DNA of 64,000 nt from the NCBI GenBank assembly GCA_900472605.1, contig UCJD01000036.1:30377-94376 (forward strand). Reading direction: 5' to 3'. This stretch comes from Hyphomicrobiales bacterium (lineage in GTDB: Bacteria; Pseudomonadota; Alphaproteobacteria; Rhizobiales; Rhizobiaceae). Under the pieces are notes generated by a model that had not been told where the DNA came from, made no database searches, and saw nothing but the letters and a program-made list of their open reading frames with translations. This document shows, piece by piece, positions 16,789 to 25,552 of this stretch. The translations under genes and the position numbers were made by a program. The first letter of the stretch is position 1. Each line of letters begins with the position of its first letter.

Positions 16789-17846
16789 CGAAGGCAATCA
16801 CGCCGAAACGCCTGGGCTTTTTCAGCCGCGTGCTCGATCAGGCCGATGCGGCCACGCGCTACCGGCTGGTCGCCGAGCAGATCGTCCACGCCGAGAAGCT
16901 GGGCTTTGACAGCGCCTGGGTGGCGCAGCATCATTTCGACGGCGATGAAGGCGGTCTCCCGTCGCCCCTGATCTTCCTGGCGGAGCTTGCGGCCCGGACG
17001 TCGCGGATCAGGCTCGGGACCGGTGTGATCACGCTGCCGATGGAAAGCGCGGTGCGCGTCGCGGAGGATACCGCCGTACTCGATATTCTCTCGAGCAACC
17101 GTCTGGAAATCGGCTTCGGGACGGGAGGCACGCCGGCGTCCTTCCTGCCCTTTGGACTGGAGAGCAGCGGTCGTGCAGCCGTTTACGCCAAAAGCCTGGC
17201 AACCGTCCGCGACGCTTGGGCGGGACGACCGCTTGCCGGTGAAAGCCGGCTTTATCCCACGGCGCCGCATCTTCTGGACCGTGTCTGGCAGGCAACCTTT
17301 TCGGTTGGCGGCGGCGAGCGGGCAGGGCGCGATGGCGATGGGCTGATGCTGTCTCGCACGCAACCGCGCTCCGCGGATGCCCCCGAAACGCCGCTCTGGG
17401 ATTTGCAAAACCCGATCATCGACGCCTATCTCGAAAATTTGCCGCAGGGCAGGGCGCCACGCATCCTCGGATCGCGCAGCCTGTTCGTGGCGGACAATCG
17501 CAAACAGGCCCTTCAATTCGCCGAATTGGGGCTTCGGCGCAGCGTGGAGCGCTTCGTCGCCAGCGGACACAAGGTGGCAAGCACCAGGACGGAAGATCTC
17601 ATCCGGGCGTTCGACGTCCATGTTGGCACGCCGCAGGATGTGATCGCCTCCTTGAGAGCCGATACGGCGCTCGAGCGCGTCACCGATCTCGTTTTCCAGG
17701 TCCACTCCGTCGACCCGCCCCACGAATACATCCTGCGATCGCTGGAACTGATCGCCAGCGAAGTCGCGCCCGCGCTCGGCTGGATCCCTGGCGCTTCGAA
17801 GACCACCGACGCCAAACCCCAGGAACGACGCTTCGCCACGGCTTAG
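16785..17846 (+). CDS. luciferase-like FMN-dependent monooxygenase (KPN_01858-like)
   Basis: The 353-residue protein is a bacterial-luciferase-like TIM barrel that uses reduced FMN and O2. Recognisable parts are the N-terminal KRLGFFSRVLDQ strand, WVAQHHFDGDEGG near residue 45, RIRLGTGVITLPMESAVRVAED near 75-95, and LEIGFGTGG. It is translationally coupled to the transporter ATPase by an ATGA overlap, so it probably oxidises what the transporter brings in. No flavin reductase is encoded in the operon. Relatives attack sulfonates, nitrilotriacetate, EDTA or thioethers, but nothing here fixes the substrate. Confidence 0.85.
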   Translation: MTKAITPKRLGFFSRVLDQADAATRYRLVAEQIVHAEKLGFDSAWVAQHHFDGDEGGLPSPLIFLAELAARTSRIRLGTGVITLPMESAVRVAEDTAVLDILSSNRLEIGFGTGGTPASFLPFGLESSGRAAVYAKSLATVRDAWAGRPLAGESRLYPTAPHLLDRVWQATFSVGGGERAGRDGDGLMLSRTQPRSADAPETPLWDLQNPIIDAYLENLPQGRAPRILGSRSLFVADNRKQALQFAELGLRRSVERFVASGHKVASTRTEDLIRAFDVHVGTPQDVIASLRADTALERVTDLVFQVHSVDPPHEYILRSLELIASEVAPALGWIPGASKTTDAKPQERRFATA

Positions 17847-17870
17847 GACGATATCAGGAAAGGAACCCAT

Positions 17871-18503
17871 ATGAGTACGCGCACACCCGACATCATCGAC
17901 CTTCTGGCGGCCATCGAGACAGGCTCGTTTCTCGATCGTATCCGCAACCAGCGTCCGGAAACGCGCATCAACGCCCAGAAGAGCTACCTCGCGCTCTTCG
18001 AGCCCGTGAGCGATAAGGACGTCGCGCGCGCGGAGCGGCTGGTGCTCGCGGCTTTCGTCGCGGGCCTTCACCAAGCGGCGGGCGTCACCGAGTTTTATGC
18101 TGCAGGGCTGAGCGAAGCGAGTGGCGGCGCGTCACTTGGGGCCGCGGTGAGGACTGAACTCCTCAAGGCCGTGACCGAGGGGCCTTACGGGCACTATCCG
18201 GCAGGTCCTCTGTCTGTCGAAGACAGGCCGGGTCCGGTCTATGCCGTATCGGATTTTGCCCGCGCCGTTTTCGGCGCCAGGCTGTCGGCGGCGCTGGAGC
18301 ACGCGCACCTCCTCGTTTTCCGTCCGCGCGAAGCGAGCCCGGATGCGTTGCAGAAGCTGCTCGACGCAGGCTGGACGACAACGGCCATTGTCACCCTCTC
18401 GCAACTGGTTGCCTTCCTGTCCTTCCAAATCCGTGTCGTCGCCGCGCTGTCCGCGCTCGGCGCCGCCGTGCAGGCGCGCACCCCGCGCGCCGCCGCGGAA
18501 TAA
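17871..18503 (+). CDS. AhpD-like (CMD-domain) protein lacking cysteines (Avi_7170-like)
   Basis: A 210-residue, largely helical protein of the carboxymuconolactone decarboxylase/AhpD fold, by the pattern of its helices (DKDVARAERLVLAAFVAGLHQ and the C-terminal ATIVTLSQLVAFLSFQIRVVAALSA). AhpD peroxidases use a CxxC pair; this protein contains no cysteine, so it cannot do that chemistry and may be a structural partner of the next protein or act by another mechanism. ATG 17871 follows AGGAAAGG. It is 24 bases from the monooxygenase gene and 10 bases before the next. Confidence 0.75.
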   Translation: MSTRTPDIIDLLAAIETGSFLDRIRNQRPETRINAQKSYLALFEPVSDKDVARAERLVLAAFVAGLHQAAGVTEFYAAGLSEASGGASLGAAVRTELLKAVTEGPYGHYPAGPLSVEDRPGPVYAVSDFARAVFGARLSAALEHAHLLVFRPREASPDALQKLLDAGWTTTAIVTLSQLVAFLSFQIRVVAALSALGAAVQARTPRAAAE

Positions 18504-18513
18504 GGAGCATGTC

Positions 18514-19119
18514 ATGACCGATATCGTCATCCATCCCCGGATCGAAAATCGTCCGAATGCCTTCACTCAGGTCGAAATCGGCTGGACGCCCTGGCTTGAA
18601 CCGCTTTCGGAGGAGGAGCTCACCGAGCGGCACTGGAGCGGCCTCGTCGATGCGTCGCGGGCGAAGTCTCCGTACTTCATGCTGCTCGCGCGCGACCCGG
18701 AGATTCTCGAAGCCCGCACCAAGACGGACAAGGACATCTTCTACAATACCGAAGCTGGCCTGCCGCGCGCCGAGCGTGAGCTTTCCGCCACAGCCGCCTC
18801 GCGCAGCAATGGATGCGTCTTCTGCGCCTCGGTGCATTCCCGCTTTGCGTCGCATCATTCGAAACGCACTGACGAGGTCCAGAAGCTGCTCGACGAAGGC
18901 ACCGGCGCCGATCTTTCCAGCCGTCGCTGGAAGGCGGTGGTCGAGGCATCGGTGGCCTTGACCGCGACCCCTTCGGCATTCGGAGCGGAGCAGATCGACC
19001 GTCTGCACAAAGAGGGGCTCGACGATCTCGAGATCGCCGACGTCATTCACGGCGCCGCCTTCTTCAACTGGGCAAACCGCCTCATGCTTTCGCTTGGTGA
19101 GCCCACTCCGGCGAAATAG
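18514..19119 (+). CDS. alkylhydroperoxidase AhpD-like protein with CxxC (Avi_7169-like)
   Basis: This 201-residue protein has the AhpD redox motif: Cys101-Val-Phe-Cys104 followed by His108 (GCVFCASVH), preceded by the helix ERELSATAASRSN. AhpD-family proteins reduce peroxides or act as thiol-redox partners. The pairing with a cysteine-free paralogue immediately upstream is notable. ATG 18514 follows AAGGAG at 18502-18507. It is the last gene of the transporter-monooxygenase operon; a hairpin follows six bases after its stop. Confidence 0.82.
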   Translation: MTDIVIHPRIENRPNAFTQVEIGWTPWLEPLSEEELTERHWSGLVDASRAKSPYFMLLARDPEILEARTKTDKDIFYNTEAGLPRAERELSATAASRSNGCVFCASVHSRFASHHSKRTDEVQKLLDEGTGADLSSRRWKAVVEASVALTATPSAFGAEQIDRLHKEGLDDLEIADVIHGAAFFNWANRLMLSLGEPTPAK

Positions 19120-19124
19120 CGGCC

Positions 19125-19144
19125 GTCGCCCGTAAATGGGCGAC
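19125..19144. terminator. hairpin between convergent genes
   Basis: GTCGCCC-GTAAAT-GGGCGAC, a perfect 7-bp stem with a 6-base loop, sits in the 33-base gap between the AhpD-like gene (plus) and the aminotransferase gene (minus). Its position suits a two-way terminator; there is no T tract on either side. Confidence 0.5.
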
Positions 19145-19152
19145 AGGGAGCG

Positions 19153-20007
19153 TCAGATCGCGTTCGCCATCTTGTCCTCGATGTAAAGCTGGCGAAGCTT
19201 CAGCGTTCGAGGTCCCGGCTCGCCATCGCCGACGGGCTGCCCGTCTATCGAGGTGACCGGCAGGACGAAGCTTGTCGCCGAGGTGATGAAGGCCTCGGCG
19301 GCATCCTTCGCTTCCTCGGGCGTGAAGGCGCGTTCCTCGACGGCAAGACCAGCGTTGTGGGCGATGTCGAGAACGCTGAGGCGCGTGATGCCGTGCAGGA
19401 TCGCGTTTGACAGGCCGCGCGTGATCAGCTTCCCGTCCTTGCTGATGATGTGCGCTGTCGCCGAGCTTGCTTCCGTGACGAAACCGTCCTCGACAAGCCA
19501 GGCGTCATCGGCACCGACGGAGGCTGCCTGCATCTTCGCCATCGAGGGATAAAGCAACTGAACCGTCTTGATGTCGCGCCGAGCCCAGCGCTGATCGGGA
19601 ACCAGCGCCACGGAAATCCCCGTCTTCACCTTCGGATTGTCGAGCACGGCCTTGGCCTGGGTGAACAGGACCAATGTCGGGGTCGCGTTCGTAGGGAAGG
19701 CAAAGTCGCGGTCGGCGGCGCCGCGGGAAATCTGCAGATAGATAAGTCCCTCCCGAAGGTCGTTCCTGCGGACGATCTCACGATGAACGGCAAGCAGTTC
19801 CTCCTCCGTCAGCGGGCAGTTAATGCCGAGTTCGGCGGTCGAGCGCCGAAGGCGGGCCGCGTGACCGGCATATTCAAGCAGCTTGCCGCCGACAACGCCG
19901 GTGACTTCATAGATCGCGTCGGCGAACAGGAAGCCGCGGTCGAACACGGAGACTTTTGCATCGGCCTCCGCGAGCCAGCTGCCGTTCAGGTATACGGTAC
20001 GGGTCAA
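19153..20007 (-). CDS. D-amino-acid aminotransferase (class IV, PLP-dependent)
   Basis: The 284-residue protein belongs to fold-type IV aminotransferases (D-alanine transaminase, branched-chain transaminase, aminodeoxychorismate lyase). VYLNGSW at the start, VSVFDRGFLFADAIYEV near residue 22, the lysine in DIKTVQLLYPSMAK for PLP, and EASSATAHIISKDGKLITRGLS are typical of D-amino-acid transaminases. I favour a TTG start at 20007, which has GAGGAAC four bases upstream and yields the family N-terminus TRTVYLNG; an ATG upstream would add 23 atypical residues. It would interconvert D-alanine/D-glutamate and keto acids. It converges on the preceding operon and is not part of it. Confidence 0.82.
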   Translation of the reverse strand: MTRTVYLNGSWLAEADAKVSVFDRGFLFADAIYEVTGVVGGKLLEYAGHAARLRRSTAELGINCPLTEEELLAVHREIVRRNDLREGLIYLQISRGAADRDFAFPTNATPTLVLFTQAKAVLDNPKVKTGISVALVPDQRWARRDIKTVQLLYPSMAKMQAASVGADDAWLVEDGFVTEASSATAHIISKDGKLITRGLSNAILHGITRLSVLDIAHNAGLAVEERAFTPEEAKDAAEAFITSATSFVLPVTSIDGQPVGDGEPGPRTLKLRQLYIEDKMANAI

Positions 20008-20541
20008 GATTGTTCCTCGTTCAGTTTCAGGCGTGGAAAGGACCTTGGTCGATTCCACTGGCGGCCAGTTTGTCACGCAACATGCGCGCCGTCACTGCCG
20101 CACCCGGCGTATCTGCGTCAATGCAACCGACCGCCAGATGTTTCAATTTTTATGAAAACTGATTCCATAAAAAACTGATTGTGGCGCGACGTCGATACAA
20201 TCTAAAACTAGTCTTGGAATGCAACCGCTTGACTGATCGGCTCGGGGAACTGTGCCGGCTGGTGTCCCACAAGATGCCCTGCTTTCCGACAATACTTACT
20301 GAAAAACCTTTGCCTTGGGCCGAGTTTCGTAACTGGTAGAATCCGCCCGAGCCGCCATGATGGCCACGATCTTTGCCATGTCGATATCATCCATCCGATC
20401 GATGAATTGATTGGCGGCTAGAACCATCGGATTGTCGGTCTTATTCGTTGACCACGACATTGATGCTCAGCGCCGTGTTGGCGAGTTAGAGATTGCGACC
20501 TCGCGACAGTCGACCATCGATCCCTGTCACGTAGAGGTCAT
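20008..20541. other. intergenic region between aminotransferase and chemoreceptor genes
   Basis: About 530 bases with no convincing gene. It includes the aminotransferase ribosome site (GAGGAAC at 20012-20018, minus strand), an AT-rich section near 20140-20220 with a direct repeat of AAAACTGATT (20155-20164 and 20171-20180), and AGAGG before the chemoreceptor ATG. Short minus-strand open stretches at 20208-20500 shift frame repeatedly and match nothing I know. Confidence 0.5.
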
Positions 20542-22488
20542 ATGTCGTTTCTAAAAAATGCATTTATTCGAACAAAAATTCTTTCCCTCATTATTCCGAT
20601 CTGCGTGGTGGGCATCGGTGCCACGCTCTTCATGTCCGACAGATTCAGGACGGTCGATTCTGCCTACTCGGAATTTATTTCCGAGGACTATCAGGCGGAA
20701 GTGGATCTGGTAGCGTCAACGAGAGGCCTGGTTTCCATCGGTTACGCGGCCTACCAGATACTTTCCTATGACGCGCAGGACCCAGGCTTCAAAGTCGCCA
20801 ACGATTTTTACAAGGAGACTACCGCAAGCCTGATCAGCCGAATGCAAAAAGCCAAGGGTGGCCGTCCGGAGGACGCCGCCGCGATCGACGATATCATCGC
20901 AAGGTCGAAAGATCTCATCGCTCACATGGATGATGCCGTGAAACTGGGGGAAGATGCGCGCGAAGCCGAGGCGAAGAGCGCCCTGGCTCGCGCCGATCTG
21001 CTCCTCAAGCCGTTGCTGGCCGATACGCGGGAACTGACGACATCGATGAAGAATAACATCAATGCCCGCGCCACTGCGCTCGCCGAGCAGACGAGGTCGA
21101 CCATCCTGATCTCGCTCGTTGTCCTGACCATCGTGTTCGCGGCGAGCATTGGCATGGCTCTCTTCGTCTCTTCACGCGGCATCACGGCGCCGATCGCAAA
21201 ACTGCGCGAACGAATGATATCGCTTGCCGGCGGCGATACCGAAGGCGGCGTCGATGGCCAGGATCGGCGCGACGAGGTCGGCCAGATGGCCAGAGCCGTC
21301 TCTGTGTTCCGCGACAATGCTCTCGAGCGCATCCGCCTGGAAAACGAAGCCGAGGCCAACCGCAGTCTTTCAGACCGGGAGCGGACCGCGCGCGATGCCG
21401 AAAAAGCCAGGGACGAAGCCGACACCAAGTTCGCCGTCGATCGGCTTGGGGACGCACTCGGGCGGCTGGCGCAGGGCGATGTCGCCTATCGCATCGATTC
21501 GCCATTTGTCGCGCATCTCGATGCGTTGCGGGCGAACTTCAATGAATCCGCCGGCAACCTCAGCGAAGCGCTGCGTGCGGTCGGCCGCAACGCGCGGGGG
21601 ATCGATGCCAGCGCGAACGAAATCCGTTCGGCAGCGGATGATCTTTCCAAAAGAACCGAACAGCAGGCGGCTTCGGTCGAGGAAACGGCCGCTGCCCTTG
21701 AGGAAATCACCACCACGGTGAGGGACGCCACCAAACGGGCAGAGGATGCGGGCAATCTCGTTGCGCAAGCGCGCACCGGCGCCGAAAAATCCGGGCTGGT
21801 CGTCCGGGACGCTGTCATTGCGATGAAAGAGATCGAGCGCTCCTCTGGCGAGATCACCAATATCATCAGCGTCATCGATGAGATCGCCTTCCAGACGAAT
21901 CTGTTGGCGCTCAACGCCGGCGTTGAAGCCGCCCGCGCTGGTGATGCCGGCAAGGGCTTCGCGGTCGTTGCCCAGGAGGTGCGCGAACTGGCGCAGCGGT
22001 CGGCTCAGGCTGCCAAGGAGATAAAGGCGCTGATCATCATGTCGGGCAACCATGTTCGCTCCGGCGTCGAGCTGGTCGGCAACACGGGAACGGCGCTGGA
22101 GGTGATTGTTGCCGAGGTTCAGGAAATCAACCGCCACGTGGACGCGATCGTGAAGTCGGCGCGCGAGCAATCGATCGGTCTGCAGGAAATCAACACCGCG
22201 GTAAACGCCATGGACCAGGGCACCCAGCAGAACGCTGCGATGGTGGAGCAATCGACGGCCGCAAGCCATAGTCTCGCGAGAGACGCGGCTTCGCTCAACC
22301 AGTTGCTTTCGCGCTTCAACCTCGGCGAGGAGGTTCAGCGGCCGGCCGCCGTTGCGGGCGTGCTGCGTGAAGCGTCAGCTACAAGCTCAGGCGTTGCATC
22401 GCCTGCGCGGGCGCTTGGGCGGAAGATAGCAACAGCCTTCGGAGGCCGAGCGTCGGCGACCGCGGAAAAGGTGTGGGAAGACTTCTGA
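20542..22488 (+). CDS. methyl-accepting chemotaxis protein
   Basis: A 648-residue transmembrane chemoreceptor: TM1 about 14-32, periplasmic helical sensor about 33-185, TM2 about 187-210, HAMP about 211-265, a second HAMP-like segment about 300-350, and the cytoplasmic signalling coiled coil with the hairpin tip near residues 445-490 (IDEIAFQTNLLALNAGVEAA). Methylation-helix features flank it (TEQQAASVEETAAALEEI). It ends in VWEDF, a CheR/CheB-tethering pentapeptide of the xWxxF type, so it is probably a high-abundance style receptor. The ligand is unknown. It is a single-gene unit, with AGAGG before the ATG. Confidence 0.93.
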   Translation: MSFLKNAFIRTKILSLIIPICVVGIGATLFMSDRFRTVDSAYSEFISEDYQAEVDLVASTRGLVSIGYAAYQILSYDAQDPGFKVANDFYKETTASLISRMQKAKGGRPEDAAAIDDIIARSKDLIAHMDDAVKLGEDAREAEAKSALARADLLLKPLLADTRELTTSMKNNINARATALAEQTRSTILISLVVLTIVFAASIGMALFVSSRGITAPIAKLRERMISLAGGDTEGGVDGQDRRDEVGQMARAVSVFRDNALERIRLENEAEANRSLSDRERTARDAEKARDEADTKFAVDRLGDALGRLAQGDVAYRIDSPFVAHLDALRANFNESAGNLSEALRAVGRNARGIDASANEIRSAADDLSKRTEQQAASVEETAAALEEITTTVRDATKRAEDAGNLVAQARTGAEKSGLVVRDAVIAMKEIERSSGEITNIISVIDEIAFQTNLLALNAGVEAARAGDAGKGFAVVAQEVRELAQRSAQAAKEIKALIIMSGNHVRSGVELVGNTGTALEVIVAEVQEINRHVDAIVKSAREQSIGLQEINTAVNAMDQGTQQNAAMVEQSTAASHSLARDAASLNQLLSRFNLGEEVQRPAAVAGVLREASATSSGVASPARALGRKIATAFGGRASATAEKVWEDF

Positions 22489-22498
22489 TTGTCCTGTG

Positions 22499-22527
22499 GC
22501 AGTATCCGAGCGTCGCTCGGATACTGC
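22499..22527 (+). terminator. 29-base near-perfect palindrome after the chemoreceptor gene
   Basis: GCAGTATCCGAGCG-T-CGCTCGGATACTGC has two exact 14-base arms around one base, beginning 10 bases after the chemoreceptor stop. It would fold into a very stable hairpin in RNA. Only TT follows, so it is either a terminator of unusual form or a protein-binding or repeat element. Confidence 0.45.
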
Positions 22528-22731
22528 TTCCGCGACGTCAGTTGGTGCGACATTTTTGCCACGCCTCGCTTTCGCGCAAGCAGTGTTCTGCCGAAGTACC
22601 GGTTTCAACCTCTCGTGATCTGCTTCCGCCAAGGTTCTGCCTGAATGTTGCCGCTTCTAGTTCGTGGTAAAGGATCGCGGAGACAGGCGCCGTCTGGCAT
22701 GGTTTTGCGCGTTAGGTGGTAGGGATATTCA

Positions 22732-24237
22732 ATGGCAGACATATTGGCTTCGCGCCTGAAGCTAACTCTGGTGAGCGTGCTGGCACTTGTGGCGAGCGGG
22801 ATCGGCGCGCGCGCGGAGCCGCAGTCGGTGGCTCCGGCAGCGCAGGCGTCTGCTGCGCAGGGATATGCCGTACCGGAACGCCGTTTGGTTCACATCGCGC
22901 GGGCAGGCGATGATTCCGTGCTTTCCACGCTTTTCGACGGCGGCGCTGGCAGCCCGGCGAAAATCATGCGGGAGATGGGCGGCCTATCTGTTCAGATGAA
23001 CAGCGACATAGCCGCGTCGCTCGAGGCTTACTACAGCCAGCCGAAAGCCAAGCTGATCTGGGTCGATTCCAAAGGCCCGAACGCGAGAGCGCGCCAGGCG
23101 CTGGCGCTGCTGCAGCAAGCGGACGACTGGGGGTTGACCGCAGCCGACTATGCCATTCCGCCATCGCTGGGCAAGGTCGCCCAAAATTCGGCGGATCAAT
23201 CGAGAGCGCTGGCAACGTTCGAGCTGTCCCTGTCGAACAAAATCCTGATGTTCCTTCAGGACAATTTCCGAGGGCGCATCGATCCGAACAAGCTTTCGAA
23301 CTATTACGATTTCAAGCGCAAGCCCGTCGATCTTCCGGCAACGCTTGCCCGGTTGGCCGCCGCGCCCGACCTGATGTCGGCTGTCGATCGTTTCATGCCC
23401 AGCAGTCCGAAATTCGCCCAGCTTGCGGCGGAATTGCACTGGTTGCGAAACTCCGGGCAGGGCGGAGATACGGCGGTCAACATCAACAAGGTGACCGTGG
23501 CGATGGAAGAACTGCGATGGATGCCGCAGGAGTTTCCGGACCGCTATGTATTCATCAATCAACCCGCCTATATGGCGTATTACTCCGAGAACGGCGATGT
23601 CACGCTCTCTATGAAAGCCGTGATCGGCCAGCAGGATCATCAGACCAATTTCTTCGATGCGACCATCAAGACGGTCGAGTTCAATCCGGATTGGGGCGTC
23701 CCGCAGTCGATCATCAAGAACGAGATGCTTCCGCACTTGAAGAAGGATCCCTCCTATCTCGACCGCGAGGGCTACAAAGTCGCTGTGAACGGCAAGCCGA
23801 TGCCTTCGGCGAAAGTCGACTGGACGCAGCCGCTCGAAAACATCGCCGTCGTGCAGCCGCCAGGTGCGGATAACGCGCTAGGCCAGTTGAAGATTTTGTT
23901 TCCGAACCCGCACGCCATCTACATGCATGACACGCCGGCACGGGGGAAGTTTGCCTCTCAGGACCGGATGTTCAGTCACGGGTGCGTCCGTCTAGAAAAC
24001 CCGCGCGCCATGGCTGCGGCCGTGCTGAAGACATCGGTAGATTCCGTCAATCAGGAGATTTCGGCTGGTGAAAAGAAGGACGTTCCGGTTCCCGAGGAAA
24101 TTCCGGTCTACGTCTCCTACTTCACGGCGTGGCCGACGGCTGACGGCATCATCCACTATTACGATGATATCTATGGTCGCGATGCGCAAACGCTGAATGC
24201 CATAACGGCCACATCGGCAAGCCGCGCCGCGCTTTGA
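22732..24237 (+). CDS. L,D-transpeptidase (YkuD/YcbB type), periplasmic
   Basis: The 501-residue protein has a signal peptide or anchor (about 8-28, LKLTLVSVLALVASGIGARA), a middle scaffold region with the YcbB-like stretch SNKILMFLQDNFRGRID, and a C-terminal YkuD catalytic domain. The active-site motif SHGCVRL has its nucleophilic cysteine at residue 418, preceded by IYMHDTPARGKF. Such enzymes form 3-3 peptidoglycan cross-links or attach outer-membrane proteins to peptidoglycan, activities prominent in polar-growing Rhizobiales. It lies alone, about 240 bases after the chemoreceptor gene. The exact reaction is inferred from the family. Confidence 0.9.
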   Translation: MADILASRLKLTLVSVLALVASGIGARAEPQSVAPAAQASAAQGYAVPERRLVHIARAGDDSVLSTLFDGGAGSPAKIMREMGGLSVQMNSDIAASLEAYYSQPKAKLIWVDSKGPNARARQALALLQQADDWGLTAADYAIPPSLGKVAQNSADQSRALATFELSLSNKILMFLQDNFRGRIDPNKLSNYYDFKRKPVDLPATLARLAAAPDLMSAVDRFMPSSPKFAQLAAELHWLRNSGQGGDTAVNINKVTVAMEELRWMPQEFPDRYVFINQPAYMAYYSENGDVTLSMKAVIGQQDHQTNFFDATIKTVEFNPDWGVPQSIIKNEMLPHLKKDPSYLDREGYKVAVNGKPMPSAKVDWTQPLENIAVVQPPGADNALGQLKILFPNPHAIYMHDTPARGKFASQDRMFSHGCVRLENPRAMAAAVLKTSVDSVNQEISAGEKKDVPVPEEIPVYVSYFTAWPTADGIIHYYDDIYGRDAQTLNAITATSASRAAL

Positions 24238-24277
24238 GAGACCTCCTGACGGTTCACCTTTGATCTCTGGTCATGAA

Positions 24278-24299
24278 TGCCCCGCTGTTTGGTGGGGCA
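24278..24299 (+). terminator. hairpin after the L,D-transpeptidase gene
   Basis: TGCCCCGC ... GTGGGGCA forms an 8-bp stem (one G-U pair) with a 6-base loop, 40 bases past the stop. No T run follows. It probably separates the transpeptidase gene from the GAPDH gene. Confidence 0.35.
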
Positions 24300-24455
24300 A
24301 GCGCTGTGGGCGTGCTTCGAACGGCCCTGCGACATCGTGGTGATTGCCTACGCCGCGCGCGCCTGCAACAGATCGGCAGGCGGATCGTATCGCCATGTTG
24401 CGAAAACGATCGGACCGGCGTACCGAGCAAAGAGCACAATGTGAGCCTCGCACCG

Positions 24456-25466
24456 ATGACAAAGCAGAAGACGAAAATAGCCATCAATGGTTTTGGCCGT
24501 ATCGGCCGATCGGTATTGCGTATCCTGCTGAGTAAAGGTGGGGACTTCGAACTGGTCCTGATCAACGACGTCGCCGCACTGGAGAGTTGCGCCTATCTTT
24601 TCCAGTATGACAGTGTTTTTGGCCCATGGCCGCAAGAGGTCGCAGCCCGCGATCAAGCGCTGCATGTGGGCGACCGGCTGATCGCCTTCCACAATGTTCG
24701 CGATGTCCGCGAGCTTGATCTCTCGGATGTCGATGTCTTTCTCGAATGCACGGGCCAACCCTACACACGTGAGTTCATTTCCCGTGCGCTGGAAGCGGGC
24801 GCGAAAAGCGTCTTGATCTCGGGGCCTGCGGAGGCTGCTGACGTCACTGTTGTTCTGGGCGCCAACGAGGAAATGCTTGGGGATCATCTCATCGTCTCCA
24901 ATGCCTCCTGCACGACCAATGCGCTTGCTCCTCTGCTCAAGGTCATCGACGATGCCTGGGGCGTGGTGGGCGGTCAGATGACCACTGTCCATTGCTATAC
25001 GGGCAGCCAGCCCACGGTTGACCAGCCGCGTGACGACTTCGCGAGAAGCCGCGCTGCCGCGCTCTCGATGGTCCCCACGACCACGAGCGCACACAAGCTG
25101 CTTGGCAAGGTCCTGCCCTCGCTCGCTGGAGCGATCGAGGCGCGCGCCATAAGGGTGCCGACGGCAAGTGTGTCGGCGATCGATCTCACGGTCTCTTTGA
25201 GAGATATCCCGTCGCTCGCCGATGCGCGCGCACAGATGCAAAAGGCGGCCGCCGCGTCACGTGTGCTCGGGTGGACGGAGAAGCCGGTCGTTTCCGTGGA
25301 CATGCGGGCGCGCGCCGAATCCCTAGTCATCTCCGGTCCGGAGACATCGATCGCGCCGGGTGGACTGCTTCGCGTGTTCGGCTGGTACGACAACGAATTC
25401 GGCTTCGCAAACCGGATGCTCGACGTAGCTGGCCTCTTGGGGCAAAAGGTTGCGGGCAGGCGTTAG
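24456..25466 (+). CDS. gap: type I glyceraldehyde-3-phosphate dehydrogenase
   Basis: From ATG 24456 the product is 336 residues with the NAD-binding start KIAINGFGRIGRSVLR and the catalytic motif SNASCTTNALAPL, whose nucleophilic cysteine is residue 152. RVPTASVSAIDLTV and WYDNEFGFANRMLD are family landmarks. It oxidises glyceraldehyde-3-phosphate with NAD+ and phosphate; erythrose-4-phosphate dehydrogenase is a related possibility. A GTG start at 24441 cannot be excluded; earlier starts add a sequence unlike the family. The gene ends 86 bases before the NAD regulator nrtR, outside the usual cbb or pgk context, and may be an accessory copy. Confidence 0.85.
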   Translation: MTKQKTKIAINGFGRIGRSVLRILLSKGGDFELVLINDVAALESCAYLFQYDSVFGPWPQEVAARDQALHVGDRLIAFHNVRDVRELDLSDVDVFLECTGQPYTREFISRALEAGAKSVLISGPAEAADVTVVLGANEEMLGDHLIVSNASCTTNALAPLLKVIDDAWGVVGGQMTTVHCYTGSQPTVDQPRDDFARSRAAALSMVPTTTSAHKLLGKVLPSLAGAIEARAIRVPTASVSAIDLTVSLRDIPSLADARAQMQKAAAASRVLGWTEKPVVSVDMRARAESLVISGPETSIAPGGLLRVFGWYDNEFGFANRMLDVAGLLGQKVAGRR

Positions 25467-25552
25467 AGCGGGCGCGGATCATCTCCGGCAGGCTGCTCTT
25501 TCGGGATGGCGACTGGCATGCAACTGATGTTGCGAAATTCTAGGAGAATTGC

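Noticed and set aside
20155..20180. Direct repeat AAAACTGATT as an operator or repeat array
   Set aside because: Only two short copies in an AT-rich stretch; no dyad symmetry and no clear promoter beside them.
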